DNA of 64,000 bases from Azotobacter paspali (GTDB lineage Bacteria; Pseudomonadota; Gammaproteobacteria; Pseudomonadales; Pseudomonadaceae), in assembly GCF_042434745.1 (NCBI RefSeq), contig NZ_JBHLSS010000045.1; one strand, 5' to 3'. The first letter of the stretch is position 1. Each line of letters begins with the position of its first letter. The position numbers and the translations under genes were made by a program. The notes under the pieces are model-generated. The model ran no database searches and was not told the origin of the DNA. It saw nothing but the letters and a program-made list of their open reading frames with translations. Shown piece by piece: positions 35,338-46,130 of the stretch.

Positions 35338-36516
35338 ATGCTCACCACACTGGCCGTCGCCAACTATCGCTCGCTGCGCGAGCTGATCGTGCCGCTCGGC
35401 CGTCTCACGCTGATCACCAGGGCCAATGGCAGCGGCAAGTCCAACCTCTACCGCGCGTTGCGACTGCTGGCCGAGGCGGCGCAGGGCAAGCTGGTGGCCT
35501 CGCTGGCCCGCGAAGGCGGCCTGCCGGCCACGCTCTGGGCCGGACCGGAACGGATCGGCCGGGACGCGCCCCGGAACCGGCAGGCGCTGGAAGGGACGGT
35601 ACGCCAGAAGCCAGTGAGTCTGCGCCTGGGCTTTGCCAGCGAGGACTTCGGCTACTGCATCGACCTGGGCCTGCCCACGCCACAAGCGGGCGAAAGCCGG
35701 GCACGGCCGAAAAGCGCCTTCGCCCTGGACCCGCGGATCAAGCGCGAATGCATCTGGGCCGGCCCCGTGGCGCGTCCGGCGGCGCTGCTGGTGGAGCGCA
35801 GCGGCGCGCTGCTGCGCGGACGCGACGAACGCGGCGCCTGGCGGGTATTGCTGGAACACCTGCCGGCTTTCGACAGCCTGTTCACGGCCTTCGCCCATCC
35901 ACCGAGCGCGCCGGAGCTGTTCGAGCTGCGCGAACGGCTGCGCGGCTGGCGTTTCTACGATCATTTCCGCAGCGACGCGGATGCGCCGGCGCGCCAGTCG
36001 TGGATCGGCACCCATACCCCGCGATGGCGCCGACCTGGCGGCGGCCTAGCAGACCATCCGCGAGATCGGCGACCCTGCGGCGCTGGACGACGCGGTGGCG
36101 GATGCCTTTCCCGGTGCACAGGTGGAAGTCGCCCAGCAACAGGGCCGCTTCACTCTGGTCATGCAGCAGCCCGGCATGCTGCGGCCATTGCAGACGGCGG
36201 AGCTGTCCGACGGAACCCTGCGCTATCTGCTGTGGATCGTTGCCCTGCTCAGCGCCCGGCCACCGGCGCTGATGGTCCTCAACGAGCTGGGAACCAGCCT
36301 GCACCCGGACCTGCTGCCCGCCCTCGCCCGTTTGATCGCCAGGCTCGCCGGACATACCCCCAGGTCCTGGGGGTATCCCACGCGCCCCGGCTGATCGCCG
36401 CCCTGGAGCGCTATCCCGAATGTAATGCCCTGTGGCTGGAAAAGGATGGCGGCGAAACCCGCGTCGCCGGCCAGCGTCTTCTCGACGCCCCGGCCTGGCA
36501 CTGGCCCGGTCGCTAA
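35338..36516 (+). pseudogene. RecF/SMC-like AAA ATPase gene (COG4637 type), decayed
   Basis: The gene opens MLTTLAVANYRSLRELIVPL with a Walker A-like ANGSGKSNLYRALRLLAEAA region, in the manner of predicted ATPases of the COG4637 group. The frame fails near 36015-36030, where the downstream sequence continues in another frame; that frame also carries TAG near 36042. It reads on through QTIREIGDPAALDDAV and SDGTLRYLLWIVALLSARPP, where the expected Walker B LNEPETSLHP has become LNELGTSLHP. A second shift lies in a C-run near 36357-36362, after which VLGVSHAPRLIAALERYP ends the gene. Two frameshifts, one stop and a changed catalytic motif make this a dead gene. Confidence 0.85.
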
Positions 36517-37394
36517 CGATTCAGGGCTTCGTACAGATAGTCGGTGAAGGCGCGAATCAGCGCCGAGGTCTGACGGTGCTGCGGGTAGACCGCATAGACC
36601 TTCGCCGGCGGCCCCTGGAAGGCTTCGAGCACCGGCAGCAGCGTGCCGGCGGCCAGCTCCGGGCCGACGATGAAGGTCGGCAGCCAGGCCAGGCCCAGCC
36701 CGGCCAGGGCGGCGTCGCGTACCAGTTCGCCGTTGTTGACCCGGTAACGGCCATGCACCTCGACGCGCTCGGGCCGGCCGTCGCGCCAGTAGGTCCAGAG
36801 CACCAGCTTGCCATGACCGTAGAGCAGGCAATCGTGCTCGCGCAGTGCTTCCGGCGTCTGCGGCGCGCCACGCCGTTGGAGATAGGCGGGGCTGGCGCAG
36901 GTGACCATCCGCAGCGGAGCCAGGGCGCGGGCGATCAGCGTGGAATCGGCCAATTCGCCGATGCGCACCGCCATGTCGTAGCCCTCTTCAAGCAGGTCGG
37001 TGCGCCGGTCGCTCAGCTCCAGCTCGACGGCGACTTCGGGATAGCGCTCGAGAAAACCCGGTAGCAAGTGACTCAGGTGCAGGGTGCCGAAGGACATGGG
37101 CGCCGACAGACGTAGCGTGCCGCGCGGCGTCGCCCGCTGCTGCAGGATGGCCTGCTCGGCCTCCGCCACGTCGTCGAGAATCCGCCGGACCCGCTCGCAG
37201 TAGAGCGCGCCCAGCGGAGTGACGGCGAGCCGGCGGGTCGAACGGTTGAGCAGACGCGCGCCGAGGCGCGCCTCCAGGCCCATCAGCCGGCGGCTGACGA
37301 ACTGCTTGGATAGCCCCAGCGCCTCGGCCGCGGAGGTGAAACTGCCGCCGTCCACCACGGCGACGAACAGGCGCATGTCTTCGAGCTGGTTCAT
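36513..37394 (-). CDS. LysR-family transcriptional regulator
   Basis: A 293-residue regulator: N-terminal winged helix-turn-helix (MRLFVAVVDGGSFTSAAEAL, SKQFVSRRLMGLEARLG) and a C-terminal periplasmic-binding-like effector domain (TLRLSAPMSFGTLHLSHLLP, VRIGELADSTLIARALAP). It belongs to the CrgA/AaeR-like subgroup. It is divergent from doxX and pirin with a 114-base gap, so by the usual LysR pattern it probably controls that pair. The effector cannot be told from sequence. It overlaps the end of the ATPase pseudogene by 4 bases. Confidence 0.9.
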   Translation of the reverse strand: MNQLEDMRLFVAVVDGGSFTSAAEALGLSKQFVSRRLMGLEARLGARLLNRSTRRLAVTPLGALYCERVRRILDDVAEAEQAILQQRATPRGTLRLSAPMSFGTLHLSHLLPGFLERYPEVAVELELSDRRTDLLEEGYDMAVRIGELADSTLIARALAPLRMVTCASPAYLQRRGAPQTPEALREHDCLLYGHGKLVLWTYWRDGRPERVEVHGRYRVNNGELVRDAALAGLGLAWLPTFIVGPELAAGTLLPVLEAFQGPPAKVYAVYPQHRQTSALIRAFTDYLYEALNR

Positions 37395-37508
37395 TGTCCC
37401 TCCCAGGTGGACGACTTAACGCTTTTCGGCATCTCAATCGAATCCTGAAGAGACACTAATCTGTACTCACAGCGCAAGACACTGCTTCATCAACCCGGAG
37501 ATACCGAC

Positions 37509-37931
37509 ATGACTTTCTCGCTCCCCACCAACCTCCACGGCGCCACCCCCCTCATCGGCCGCGCCCTGCTCGCCTCGCTATTCCTCGTCAGCGGCCTGGG
37601 CAAGGCCGCCGCTCCGGCTGCCACGCTCGGCTACATCGGCAGTATTGGCCTGCCTTTGCCCGCGCTAGCCTTGGCGGCCGCGCTGGTGGTCGAACTGGGC
37701 TTCGCCACGGCGCTGCTGCTCGGTTACCGCACCCGCCTGGTCGCCTTGGTCATGGCCGGCTTCAGCATCGCGACGGCCCTGATATTCCACAACCAGTTGG
37801 GCGACCAGAACCAGTTCATCCACTTCTTGAAGAACCTGGCGATCGCCGGCGGCCTGCTGCAGGTGGCCGCCTTCGGCCCCGGCGCCCTGAGCCTGGATGC
37901 CCGCAGCGGCCGCCGCGTCGCCCAAGCCTGA
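37509..37931 (+). CDS. DoxX family membrane protein
   Basis: A 140-residue protein with four predicted membrane helices, typical of DoxX/YphA proteins: IGRALLASLFLVSGLGKAAA, ALAAALVVELGFATALLLGY with the conserved glutamate, TRLVALVMAGFSIATALIFH and the final LKNLAIAGGLLQVAAFGPGA. The family is tied to redox and detoxification functions in several bacteria without a fixed reaction. It lies 49 bases upstream of a pirin gene and opposite a LysR gene, a frequent stress-response trio in pseudomonads. Confidence 0.88.
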   Translation: MTFSLPTNLHGATPLIGRALLASLFLVSGLGKAAAPAATLGYIGSIGLPLPALALAAALVVELGFATALLLGYRTRLVALVMAGFSIATALIFHNQLGDQNQFIHFLKNLAIAGGLLQVAAFGPGALSLDARSGRRVAQA

Positions 37932-37980
37932 AAACCACCGCCCGGCTCCGGCCGGGCCGCATTCGACCGGGGAGCCCCTT

Positions 37981-38709
37981 ATGATCACTACCGAACTGCG
38001 TCGCGCCAACGAACGAGGCCGGGCCGACCACGGCTGGCTGCAATCGCGCCACAGCTTTTCCTTCGCCGACTATCACGATCCCGAACAGATCGGCTTCTCC
38101 GACCTGCGGGTGATCAACGACGACCGCGTCGCCCCCGGCCAAGGCTTCGGCCGCCACCCGCACCGGGACATGGAAATCCTCTCCTACGTGCTCGACGGCG
38201 CCCTCGAGCACCGGGACAGCTTGGGCAACGGCTCGCTGATCCGCCCCGGCGACATCCAGTTGATGCGCGCCGGCAGCGGTATCGCGCACAGCGAGTTCAA
38301 CGCCTCGGACCGCGAGCCGGTGCACTTTTTGCAGATCTGGATATTGCCGGACACCAGGGACCTGGCGCCGGGCTACCAGCAGGAGCACTTCGCCAGTGCG
38401 GACAAGCGCGGCCGGCTGTGCCTGATCCTTTCGCCGGACGGCGCCGCAGACTCGCTGCGCATCCACCAGAATACGCGGGTCTACGCCGGGCTATTCGACG
38501 GCGCGGAACGGGCTACGCTGGAACTCGACGGCCAGCGCCACGCCTATGTGCACCTGGCGCGTGGCACCCTGAGCGTCAACGGCCAGCGCCTGGAAGCGGG
38601 CGACGGCCTGCGCATTCGCCACGCCGAGCGGCTGGAGTTCGCCGCCGGCGAGCAGGCCGAGGTGCTAGTCTTCGACCTGCGCCCGAACGAGCTGCCGCAG
38701 CGGCCGTGA
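37981..38709 (+). CDS. Pirin family protein (YhhW-like)
   Basis: Bicupin protein of 242 residues resembling E. coli YhhW, which has quercetin 2,3-dioxygenase activity. The metal ligands are in the N-terminal cupin: GFGRHPHRDMEILSYVLDG, with HIS residues in FGRHPHRDME, and the later GSGIAHSEFN and EPVHFLQIWI. The C-terminal cupin lacks a metal site, as usual. The ATG at 37981 follows GGGGAG. It is probably co-transcribed with doxX. The physiological substrate is unknown. Confidence 0.9.
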   Translation: MITTELRRANERGRADHGWLQSRHSFSFADYHDPEQIGFSDLRVINDDRVAPGQGFGRHPHRDMEILSYVLDGALEHRDSLGNGSLIRPGDIQLMRAGSGIAHSEFNASDREPVHFLQIWILPDTRDLAPGYQQEHFASADKRGRLCLILSPDGAADSLRIHQNTRVYAGLFDGAERATLELDGQRHAYVHLARGTLSVNGQRLEAGDGLRIRHAERLEFAAGEQAEVLVFDLRPNELPQRP

Positions 38710-38807
38710 ACGGCGGCGGGCCGGCGATCCGGACGGCGGGCCGCTCCCGCCGAAGGTCCGGCCGGGACTGCTAGAATGCCCGGCCGTCCCGTCTCGCGAG
38801 GCCCGCC

Positions 38808-40817
<2,010 letters not shown>

Positions 40818-41018
40818 GCGTACCGCTTTCCTCGGGCAGCCGGCGGCGCCTGCCGGGCTGGCGCCGATGCCCGGCCGGGTCATCGCCCAGCGCCCTTCGA
40901 GGACTTTTGTCCCGCTCGGCGGTCGGATCGAATGATGGCCGCGGCCATCGCCCGTACCCGCACTCCATTCCGAGAGACTAGAAGCCCTCGGCAATCCGCC
41001 TTTTTGCAAGGAGGTATC

Positions 41019-41696
41019 ATGCGTTCCAGATTGCTCGCGATCCCGCTGCTGCTCGGCTTCGCCAGTTCGCCCGTTTTCGCCAGCGACATTTCCTGCCGCG
41101 TGATCGAGGTACTCGACGGCGACGCCTTCACCTGCCTGACCGACACCGAAAAACGGATCGGCATCCGGCTGGTGGAAATCGACGCGCCGGAAGCCAAGCA
41201 GCCCCATGGCGACAAATCCCGCCAGATGCTGAGCGAACTGGTGCTCGAGCGGAAGGTCGCCCTGCAAGTGCAGGAGACCGACCATCATGGCCGCCTGGTG
41301 GCGCGGGCCCGTGTCGGCACGCGCGACGTCAATGCCGAACTGGTCAGTCAGGGTGGCGCCTGGAGCAGTTCCCGACACGACGAAAACAGGAGCCTCGCGC
41401 TTTTGGAGAGCCAGGCCAAGGCGGACAAGCGTGGCCTATGGGCCCTTCCCAGGGCGGAACGGGTTCCGCCCTGGGAGTGGCGCGCCCTGGGCTGGAACGA
41501 ACACCCGGCGCCGAGCGAAGCCAGCCTGGACATGATCGCCAAAGGCCAGACAGCCAGCGGCCTGCGTTGCAACGGGAAGCGCTTCTGCGAGGAAATGAGC
41601 AGTTGCGGCGAGGCCAAGTTCTACGTGGAGAACTGCGGGCCGCGCAGCCTCGACGGCGATCGCGACGGCGTGCCCTGCGAGTCGCTGTGCAAATAG
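41019..41696 (+). CDS. Secreted staphylococcal-type nuclease with Excalibur domain
   Basis: A 225-residue exported protein. The signal peptide (MRSRLLAIPLLLGFASSPVF, cleaved after ASA-like FAS) is followed by an SNase-like domain: CRVIEVLDGDAFTCLTD, IGIRLVEIDAPEAKQPHGD, ETDHHGRLVARARVG with catalytic-type Arg, Glu and Arg positions. The C-terminal part has paired cysteines and ends in an Excalibur calcium-binding motif (SLDGDRDGVPCESLC). The ribosome site AGGAGGTATC before ATG 41019 is strong. It is the first gene of the accessory block after rep. Whether it degrades DNA, RNA or both is not visible. Confidence 0.88.
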   Translation: MRSRLLAIPLLLGFASSPVFASDISCRVIEVLDGDAFTCLTDTEKRIGIRLVEIDAPEAKQPHGDKSRQMLSELVLERKVALQVQETDHHGRLVARARVGTRDVNAELVSQGGAWSSSRHDENRSLALLESQAKADKRGLWALPRAERVPPWEWRALGWNEHPAPSEASLDMIAKGQTASGLRCNGKRFCEEMSSCGEAKFYVENCGPRSLDGDRDGVPCESLCK

Positions 41697-41787
41697 GCAT
41701 CGTTCAGCCGGACAGCGATAGTCCTCGTCACAGGACATCCGGCCGCCACTCGGGCAAGCGCCCCGCTCGACGCGGGGCTCTCCCGAG

Positions 41788-42072
41788 TCACCACCCCTTC
41801 GCGTACTCCTTGCGCTGCGCCCGCAGCCAGGCTCTGTCGCGCTCCGCGCTCTGCAGCAGCACCCGCTGCCGATACAGACCCAGGCGGCACTTTTGCTCCG
41901 CGGCCGGCAGCCCGTCCCAGCCCTGGAACAACCCCGCGTCGTCGGCCACATCCTCCAGGTTCAGGCCGGCCTTCGAACGGGACGTCCGGCCTGTCCAGCA
42001 TCCTGCGCACAGGCCGGCCACGAACAGGCCGCCGCACATGAACGAAACATAAAGGATGAATGTGAGCACCAT
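41788..42072 (-). CDS. Small hypothetical membrane-anchored protein
   Basis: A 94-residue reading frame with an N-terminal hydrophobic helix (LTFILYVSFMCGGLFVAGL), a cysteine just after it and a charged C-terminal part rich in Arg and Gln (QRVLLQSAERDRAWLRAQRK). AAGGAGG lies 9 bases before the ATG at 42072, which argues for a real gene. I do not recognise the family. The first 24 residues could be a membrane anchor or an uncleaved signal. Confidence 0.5.
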   Translation of the reverse strand: MVLTFILYVSFMCGGLFVAGLCAGCWTGRTSRSKAGLNLEDVADDAGLFQGWDGLPAAEQKCRLGLYRQRVLLQSAERDRAWLRAQRKEYAKGW

Positions 42073-42207
42073 TTGGCTTGCCCTCCTTGGCGTGCTGAGG
42101 GAACCAAGCTAGCAAGTAAGCGGGTCCGCCACGATGATTTGGCGCAAGACAACGGCCCCGAACGAGCGGGCGCTCATACAGCTACGGATCCGGCCATCGC
42201 ATCCCGC

Positions 42208-42489
42208 TCAACGACCGTAACGGTGCACCAAAGATTTCACGCAAGCCTTGTATTGGGGCAGCGCATAGGCATCGGCCACGACCATGCGATTGAGCGCGCA
42301 GTCCTCCATGGCCATGTCCAGAGCCACGTCCACGTGGCGCTGCGCATTGTCATGGTAGAGACCCGAACAGGCGTACGGGACGCCGATGACGCTCAGTGTG
42401 AGCCCTGCCTGACGCAGGAATCGGATCCAACTGCGGGGATCGTCGGCCCACTCGACCAGGGCTTCGAAAAAAACCACTACTGGCTTCAA
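42208..42489 (-). CDS. Hypothetical protein, TTG start
   Basis: A 93-residue product beginning with KPVVVFFEALVEWADDPRSW after a TTG start at 42489. That start is preferred to ATG 42543 because AAGGAG lies 8 bases before it. The hydrophobic first strand, a helical middle and a cysteine pair far apart suggest a small alpha/beta fold, perhaps Rossmann- or HAD-like, but I recognise no family. Neighbours on the same strand are also small unknown genes. Confidence 0.5.
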   Translation of the reverse strand: MKPVVVFFEALVEWADDPRSWIRFLRQAGLTLSVIGVPYACSGLYHDNAQRHVDVALDMAMEDCALNRMVVADAYALPQYKACVKSLVHRYGR

Positions 42490-42638
42490 TTTCGCGCTCC
42501 TTCGGGAAAAGCCCGCACCCTCTTCAAGCTCTCGGAAAGCCATGATGTTCAGGCAAGAAATTGGCCAGCCCCGGAACGTGGAGACTGGCGGACGATCCCG
42601 ACAAATTCATCGCACGATCTGTGCACTTCGCAGGGCCT

Positions 42639-42821
42639 TCACTCCTTGTGTCTCAATTCCCGCGCCTGCTTCAACTGCAATTCGGCATAGCGGCGTAGAT
42701 AGGTAGCCATGAGCCCTAACCCCCGCTGTTCCAGTTCGCGCGCCAATCGGTAGTTCTCGTGCCCGCGCTTGGCCAGTTGCCGGGCTTTGGCCTCGGGATC
42801 GGTCGGTAAGAAAGAGGTCAT
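42639..42821 (-). CDS. Small hypothetical helical protein
   Basis: A 60-residue, highly charged helical protein (ARQLAKRGHENYRLARELEQ, then ATYLRRYAELQLKQARELRH). GGAGG sits 5-6 bases before ATG 42821. The composition resembles small cytoplasmic proteins of pseudomonads of unknown role. No signal peptide or membrane segment. I recognise no family; support rests on the ribosome site and the even amphipathic pattern. Confidence 0.5.
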   Translation of the reverse strand: MTSFLPTDPEAKARQLAKRGHENYRLARELEQRGLGLMATYLRRYAELQLKQARELRHKE

Positions 42822-43371
42822 GCCTACCTCCACAGCCGAAGCCGCCTGCTTTGACCAGGCGGCCAGATTGATCGGGAATGACCGCTGCGTTCACAGCTCC
42901 CTGCTACGCACGATGGGAGGACGAAGCACGGAGCAGGAAAGCGCCGGCCCCATCGTGGCGTGCAAACCTCGGCAGTCCCCCGGTCGCATGCAAATACATC
43001 GCCAGTCTCCGGCGAACCGACGGGACTAGAGACGGTCGGCATTCGGTCTGTAAGACATCGCCTACAACGGCTTGAGAGCCTTGCGGATTTATGCAAGACG
43101 GCTGCCACGCTACAGTCGCTTCCGCGTTGGCAGGTCGGCACGGTCTGACCAGGAAGGTCGGCCGGAAGCTTCGCCAGCGCGCACTCCAGCGCGACGGCCC
43201 GGAGAAAAACGGGAATTATAGAAACGGCGACGGCCCGCACGCCGTCTCCCGTCCGCCGGAGCTGCTACCCTCCGGACGCTTGTCTGTCCGAATGACATTG
43301 CGTGCGGACACCGGATTGCCGAAACCATCCCAGGTCGAACGACTGTTGGAACAGTCCGGCCTGCGCCCCCC
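42822..43371. other. 550-base stretch without a supported gene
   Basis: Open frames here have no ribosome site and atypical composition. Two small inverted repeats are visible: cgcacgatggg with its near complement about 45 bases on (42907-42966), and gacggc/gccgtc near 43227-43245 beside a minus-strand TATAAT (complement of 43213-43218). The area looks like degraded or non-coding accessory DNA. Confidence 0.4.
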
Positions 43372-43614
43372 ATGGAAAAACGATCGATAAAAATGATGAA
43401 AGCCGGTATGACCTCCCCACTTTCCCGTCGCTTCCAAGTTCGCGACATTTCCGCTCAATATAGCGGCCCGACCTTCGACCTCATCTTCCACGACACCGAG
43501 AGCAAGGTCATACGCTATTCGGAAGCCATATGGGACTCGGAAGCCCTGGCGCTAGCCGAGGCCGACCGGCTCGAAAAGTCGCAGGCCCATCCAGTTCATT
43601 GGGACGCCTGCTAG
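43372..43614 (+). CDS. Small hypothetical protein
   Basis: An 80-residue frame whose C-terminal part (FDLIFHDTESKVIRYSEAIW, then DSEALALAEADRLEKSQAHP) looks like a folded small protein with one sheet and a helix. Three starts are possible (43372, 43393, 43408) and none has a good ribosome site, so the N terminus is uncertain. Not recognised. Confidence 0.35.
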   Translation: MEKRSIKMMKAGMTSPLSRRFQVRDISAQYSGPTFDLIFHDTESKVIRYSEAIWDSEALALAEADRLEKSQAHPVHWDAC

Positions 43615-43813
43615 AACCCAGGGAACAACCTCTCCCTCGCCGAACGCCAACCGCCTCGCCCCGAACACAGCTCCGAGCCATTCCGGCCAGACCGGCATCC
43701 GCCACATGCCATGCGTCATGCGGTCGGCCTTGCCATATCCGCAGCCGGCTGCTGGCATGAAGGGAGGCGTGCCCGCCGGGGCGGCTCTTCAATGGAACCA
43801 TGCGAGGAAACGA

Positions 43814-44821
43814 ATGAAGATGCAGAACAAGGATCTACCGGGTTGGCTGCTGGCCGCCGGACTGGGACTGGCCGCCCCCTTCGGCATGGCGGCGCAGGAC
43901 GAGGTGACCCCGGCGCAGGTGGTCGCCGCTCTGGAGGACACCTTCGGCGTGACCCCGGGCGAGCGGCGCAACCACATCAAAGGCACCTGCGCGAGCGGCG
44001 AGTTCGTCGGCCTGCCCGCCGCGGCCGCCTGGTCGCGCTCGGCGCTGTTCTCCGGACAGCCCGTGCCAGTCGTCGCACGCTTCTCGCTGCCGGGCGGCAA
44101 CCCGAAGGTGCCCGACACGGCCAGAAGCGTTCGCGGCATGGCCCTGGAGTTCCGCCTCCCCGGCGGCGCCCTGCAACACATGACCATGCTCGATACTCCG
44201 GTCTTCGGCGCGGCGCAGCCGAAGACCGTCCTCGACCAGATCCTTGCCCTGAAGCCCGACCCGACCACCGGTAAGCCCGATCCGGCCAAGCTCGCGGCCT
44301 TCCGGGCCAGCCACCCGGACAGCTGGGCGCAGGCGCGGTTTCTCGCCGAGCACAACCCGCCGCCGAGCTTCGCTAACGGCAGCTACTTCGGCATCCATAC
44401 CTTTACGTTCGTCGATGCCACCGGCAAGGCCACCCTAGTGCGCTGGCGCTTCGTGCCCGAGGATGGCGAGAAGAGCCTGTCCGACGAGGAACTCGAAACC
44501 CTGCCGGCTGACTTCCTCGAAGAGCGGCTGATTCAGCGCACCGCCCAGGGTCCGGTGCGCTGGGACATGCTGGTGAGCATCGGCCAGCCTGGCGACCCGG
44601 AGAACGACCCTACGGTGGCCTGGCCGGAGAACCGCGAGCAGGTGAAGGCCGGCACCCTGGTCCTGACCGCCGCCATGCCGCAGAAGGGCGCCGCCTGCGA
44701 GAAGATCAACTTCGACCCGCTGGTGATGGCCGAGGGCATCGCCCCGACCGACGATCCCATCCTGCGCTTTCGCTCCCCTGCCTACGCGGTGTCCTTCGCC
44801 AAGCGCCAGGCCGGGCAGTGA
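43814..44821 (+). CDS. Catalase-family haem peroxidase, SrpA type
   Basis: A 335-residue exported mini-catalase. The N terminus is a signal peptide (LPGWLLAAGLGLAAPFGMAA). The catalase core follows: HIKGTCASGEFVGLPAAAAW with the distal histidine region, RFSLPGGNPKVPDTARSVRG, MALEFRLPGGALQHM, FGIHTFTFVDATGKATLVRW, and the proximal haem region LRFRSPAYAVSFAKRQAGQ with an R-x-x-x-Y pattern. The start at 43814 has GAGGAAAC upstream. Such periplasmic enzymes use peroxide with an organic reductant. The gene is common next to a cytochrome b561 gene, which is not seen here. Confidence 0.88.
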   Translation: MKMQNKDLPGWLLAAGLGLAAPFGMAAQDEVTPAQVVAALEDTFGVTPGERRNHIKGTCASGEFVGLPAAAAWSRSALFSGQPVPVVARFSLPGGNPKVPDTARSVRGMALEFRLPGGALQHMTMLDTPVFGAAQPKTVLDQILALKPDPTTGKPDPAKLAAFRASHPDSWAQARFLAEHNPPPSFANGSYFGIHTFTFVDATGKATLVRWRFVPEDGEKSLSDEELETLPADFLEERLIQRTAQGPVRWDMLVSIGQPGDPENDPTVAWPENREQVKAGTLVLTAAMPQKGAACEKINFDPLVMAEGIAPTDDPILRFRSPAYAVSFAKRQAGQ

Positions 44822-44938
44822 CGGCCGGTCCTGCCAGCGCGGGGACAGCGTGCCGGCGGGGCACTTCCGGCTCGCCGCGCCACCCTGTACTGTGCACCCA
44901 CAGACTTTCCCAGGCGGGCAGCGGCCCGAGGCAGGCTC

Positions 44939-45511
44939 ATGGAGCAGTTGAAACGGAAGATCCGCGAACACGGCAGTGTGCTCTCGGAGCAGGTCTTGAA
45001 GGTGGATGCTTTCCTCAACCATTAGGTCGATCCGCAACTAATGCGGCAGATCGGCCAGGAGTTCGCCCGGCGCTTTCGCGACCAGGCCATCGACAAGGTG
45101 ATCACCCTCGAGACGTCGGGCATCGCACCGGCGCTGATGACTGCATTGGAGCTGGACGTGCCGCTGGTCTTCGCCCGCAAGCACCGCTCGCTGACCCTGA
45201 CCGATGACCTGCTGACCGCCCGCGTCTATTCCTTCACCAGGCAGGTGGAAAGCACCGTGGCCATTTCCGCCAGCCATCTGGCGACCGGCGAGCGCATCCT
45301 GATCGTCGACGACTTCCTGGCCAACGCCCAGGCTGCGCTGGGATTGGCCACCATCGTCCGCCAGGCTGGAGCACGGCTGGTCGGGATCGGCATCGTCATC
45401 GAGAAATCCTTCCAGCCCGGACGCCGGGCGCTGGAAGAACAGGGCTACCGGGTCGAGTCCCTGGCACGGATCGGTTCGCTCGCGGGCGGCCAGGTCAGCT
45501 TCGTGGAGTGA
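44939..45511 (+). pseudogene. xpt: Xanthine phosphoribosyltransferase gene interrupted by an amber codon
   Basis: Xpt salvages xanthine to XMP. The frame opens [20 protein letters not shown], continues KVDAFLNH, and then has TAG at codon 29 (45023-45025), where Pseudomonas and Bacillus Xpt have a glutamine (NHQ); CAG to TAG is a single change. The rest is intact to 45511: the PRPP loop LIVDDFLANAQAALGLATIV, FARKHRSLTLTDDLLTARVY and GIVIEKSFQPGRRALEEQGY. An ATG at 45041 could restart translation and give a 156-residue protein lacking the N-terminal helix. The full length is 190 codons. Its position before cytochrome c5 matches P. aeruginosa. Confidence 0.85.
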
Positions 45512-45519
45512 GCGGAAAC

Positions 45520-45691
45520 GACGAAGCCGCCCACACAGGCTGTGCGACAACCACTACGCCCGGTCGTGCTGCGTTGAAATCGAGCCCCAAATGCTCGTCT
45601 ACGGCCCGTAAACTGCGCTTCCTCGCCCGACCTCGCCTTGCCCGACCTTCGCTCGCTAGGTTCTCACATCGTCTATACAGGCGGCTTCGTC
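45520..45691. repeat. Inverted-repeat-bounded element between xpt and cytochrome c5
   Basis: A perfect 12-base inverted repeat (gacgaagccgcc at 45520-45531, complement at 45680-45691) bounds 148 bases without a gene. The interior (around gctgcgttgaaatcgagccc) resembles intergenic repeat sequences I have seen in other Pseudomonadaceae. It may be a MITE-like remnant; the arms could also fold as part of a terminator between the convergent genes. Confidence 0.5.
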
Positions 45692-45707
45692 TTCGGCCGA
45701 GCCGCGG

Positions 45708-46130
45708 TTAGAGACCGGACATCTTGCCGATGGCGGCTTTCAGCTCGTCGTCCGAGCAATCGGCGCAGGTGCCTTTCGGCGGCATGGCGTTGAGGCCGGA
45801 GAGCGCCGACTGAAGCAGGCCGTCGAGGCCACCCTTGGCATCGGCGCGCGTCTTCCAGGCGGCGCTGTCGCCAACCTTCGGCGCGTTCAACAAGCCAGTG
45901 CCGTGGCAGGCGTTGCAGTACTTGGCGACAACATCGTCACCGCTGCGCGCGCCACCGCCGGCGGCAGCGGCGGCAGCGGTAGCGACGCCCTTGCATTCCT
46001 GACCGGCCACGCAGACTTCGCCGACCGGTTTGAGACGCTCGGCGATTTCCGCGTCGGTCGCGGCCTGGACGCCCGCCGCCCACAAGGACAACACGGCGAC
46101 CGGTGCCGCCAACATCTTGATCAGATTCAC
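45708..46130 (-). CDS. Cytochrome c5
   Basis: Periplasmic monohaem cytochrome c of 140 residues. A signal peptide (IKMLAAPVAVLSLWAAGVQA) precedes a linker rich in Ala and Gly, then the haem motif KYCNACHGTGLLNAPKVGD, the axial methionine in LNAMPPKGTCADCSDDEL and the extra cysteine pair typical of cytochrome c5. A GTG at 46130 is preferred over the ATG at 46145: GAGGGGGGTAAGG lies directly before it, while the ATG has no ribosome site. The P. aeruginosa counterpart also lies between xpt and pauR. Confidence 0.92.
   Translation of the reverse strand: MNLIKMLAAPVAVLSLWAAGVQAATDAEIAERLKPVGEVCVAGQECKGVATAAAAAAGGGARSGDDVVAKYCNACHGTGLLNAPKVGDSAAWKTRADAKGGLDGLLQSALSGLNAMPPKGTCADCSDDELKAAIGKMSGL

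Noticed and set aside
33603..35363. A 586-codon antisense frame opposite yifB
   Set aside because: Same artefact: no motifs, no ribosome site, and yifB on the other strand is unmistakable.
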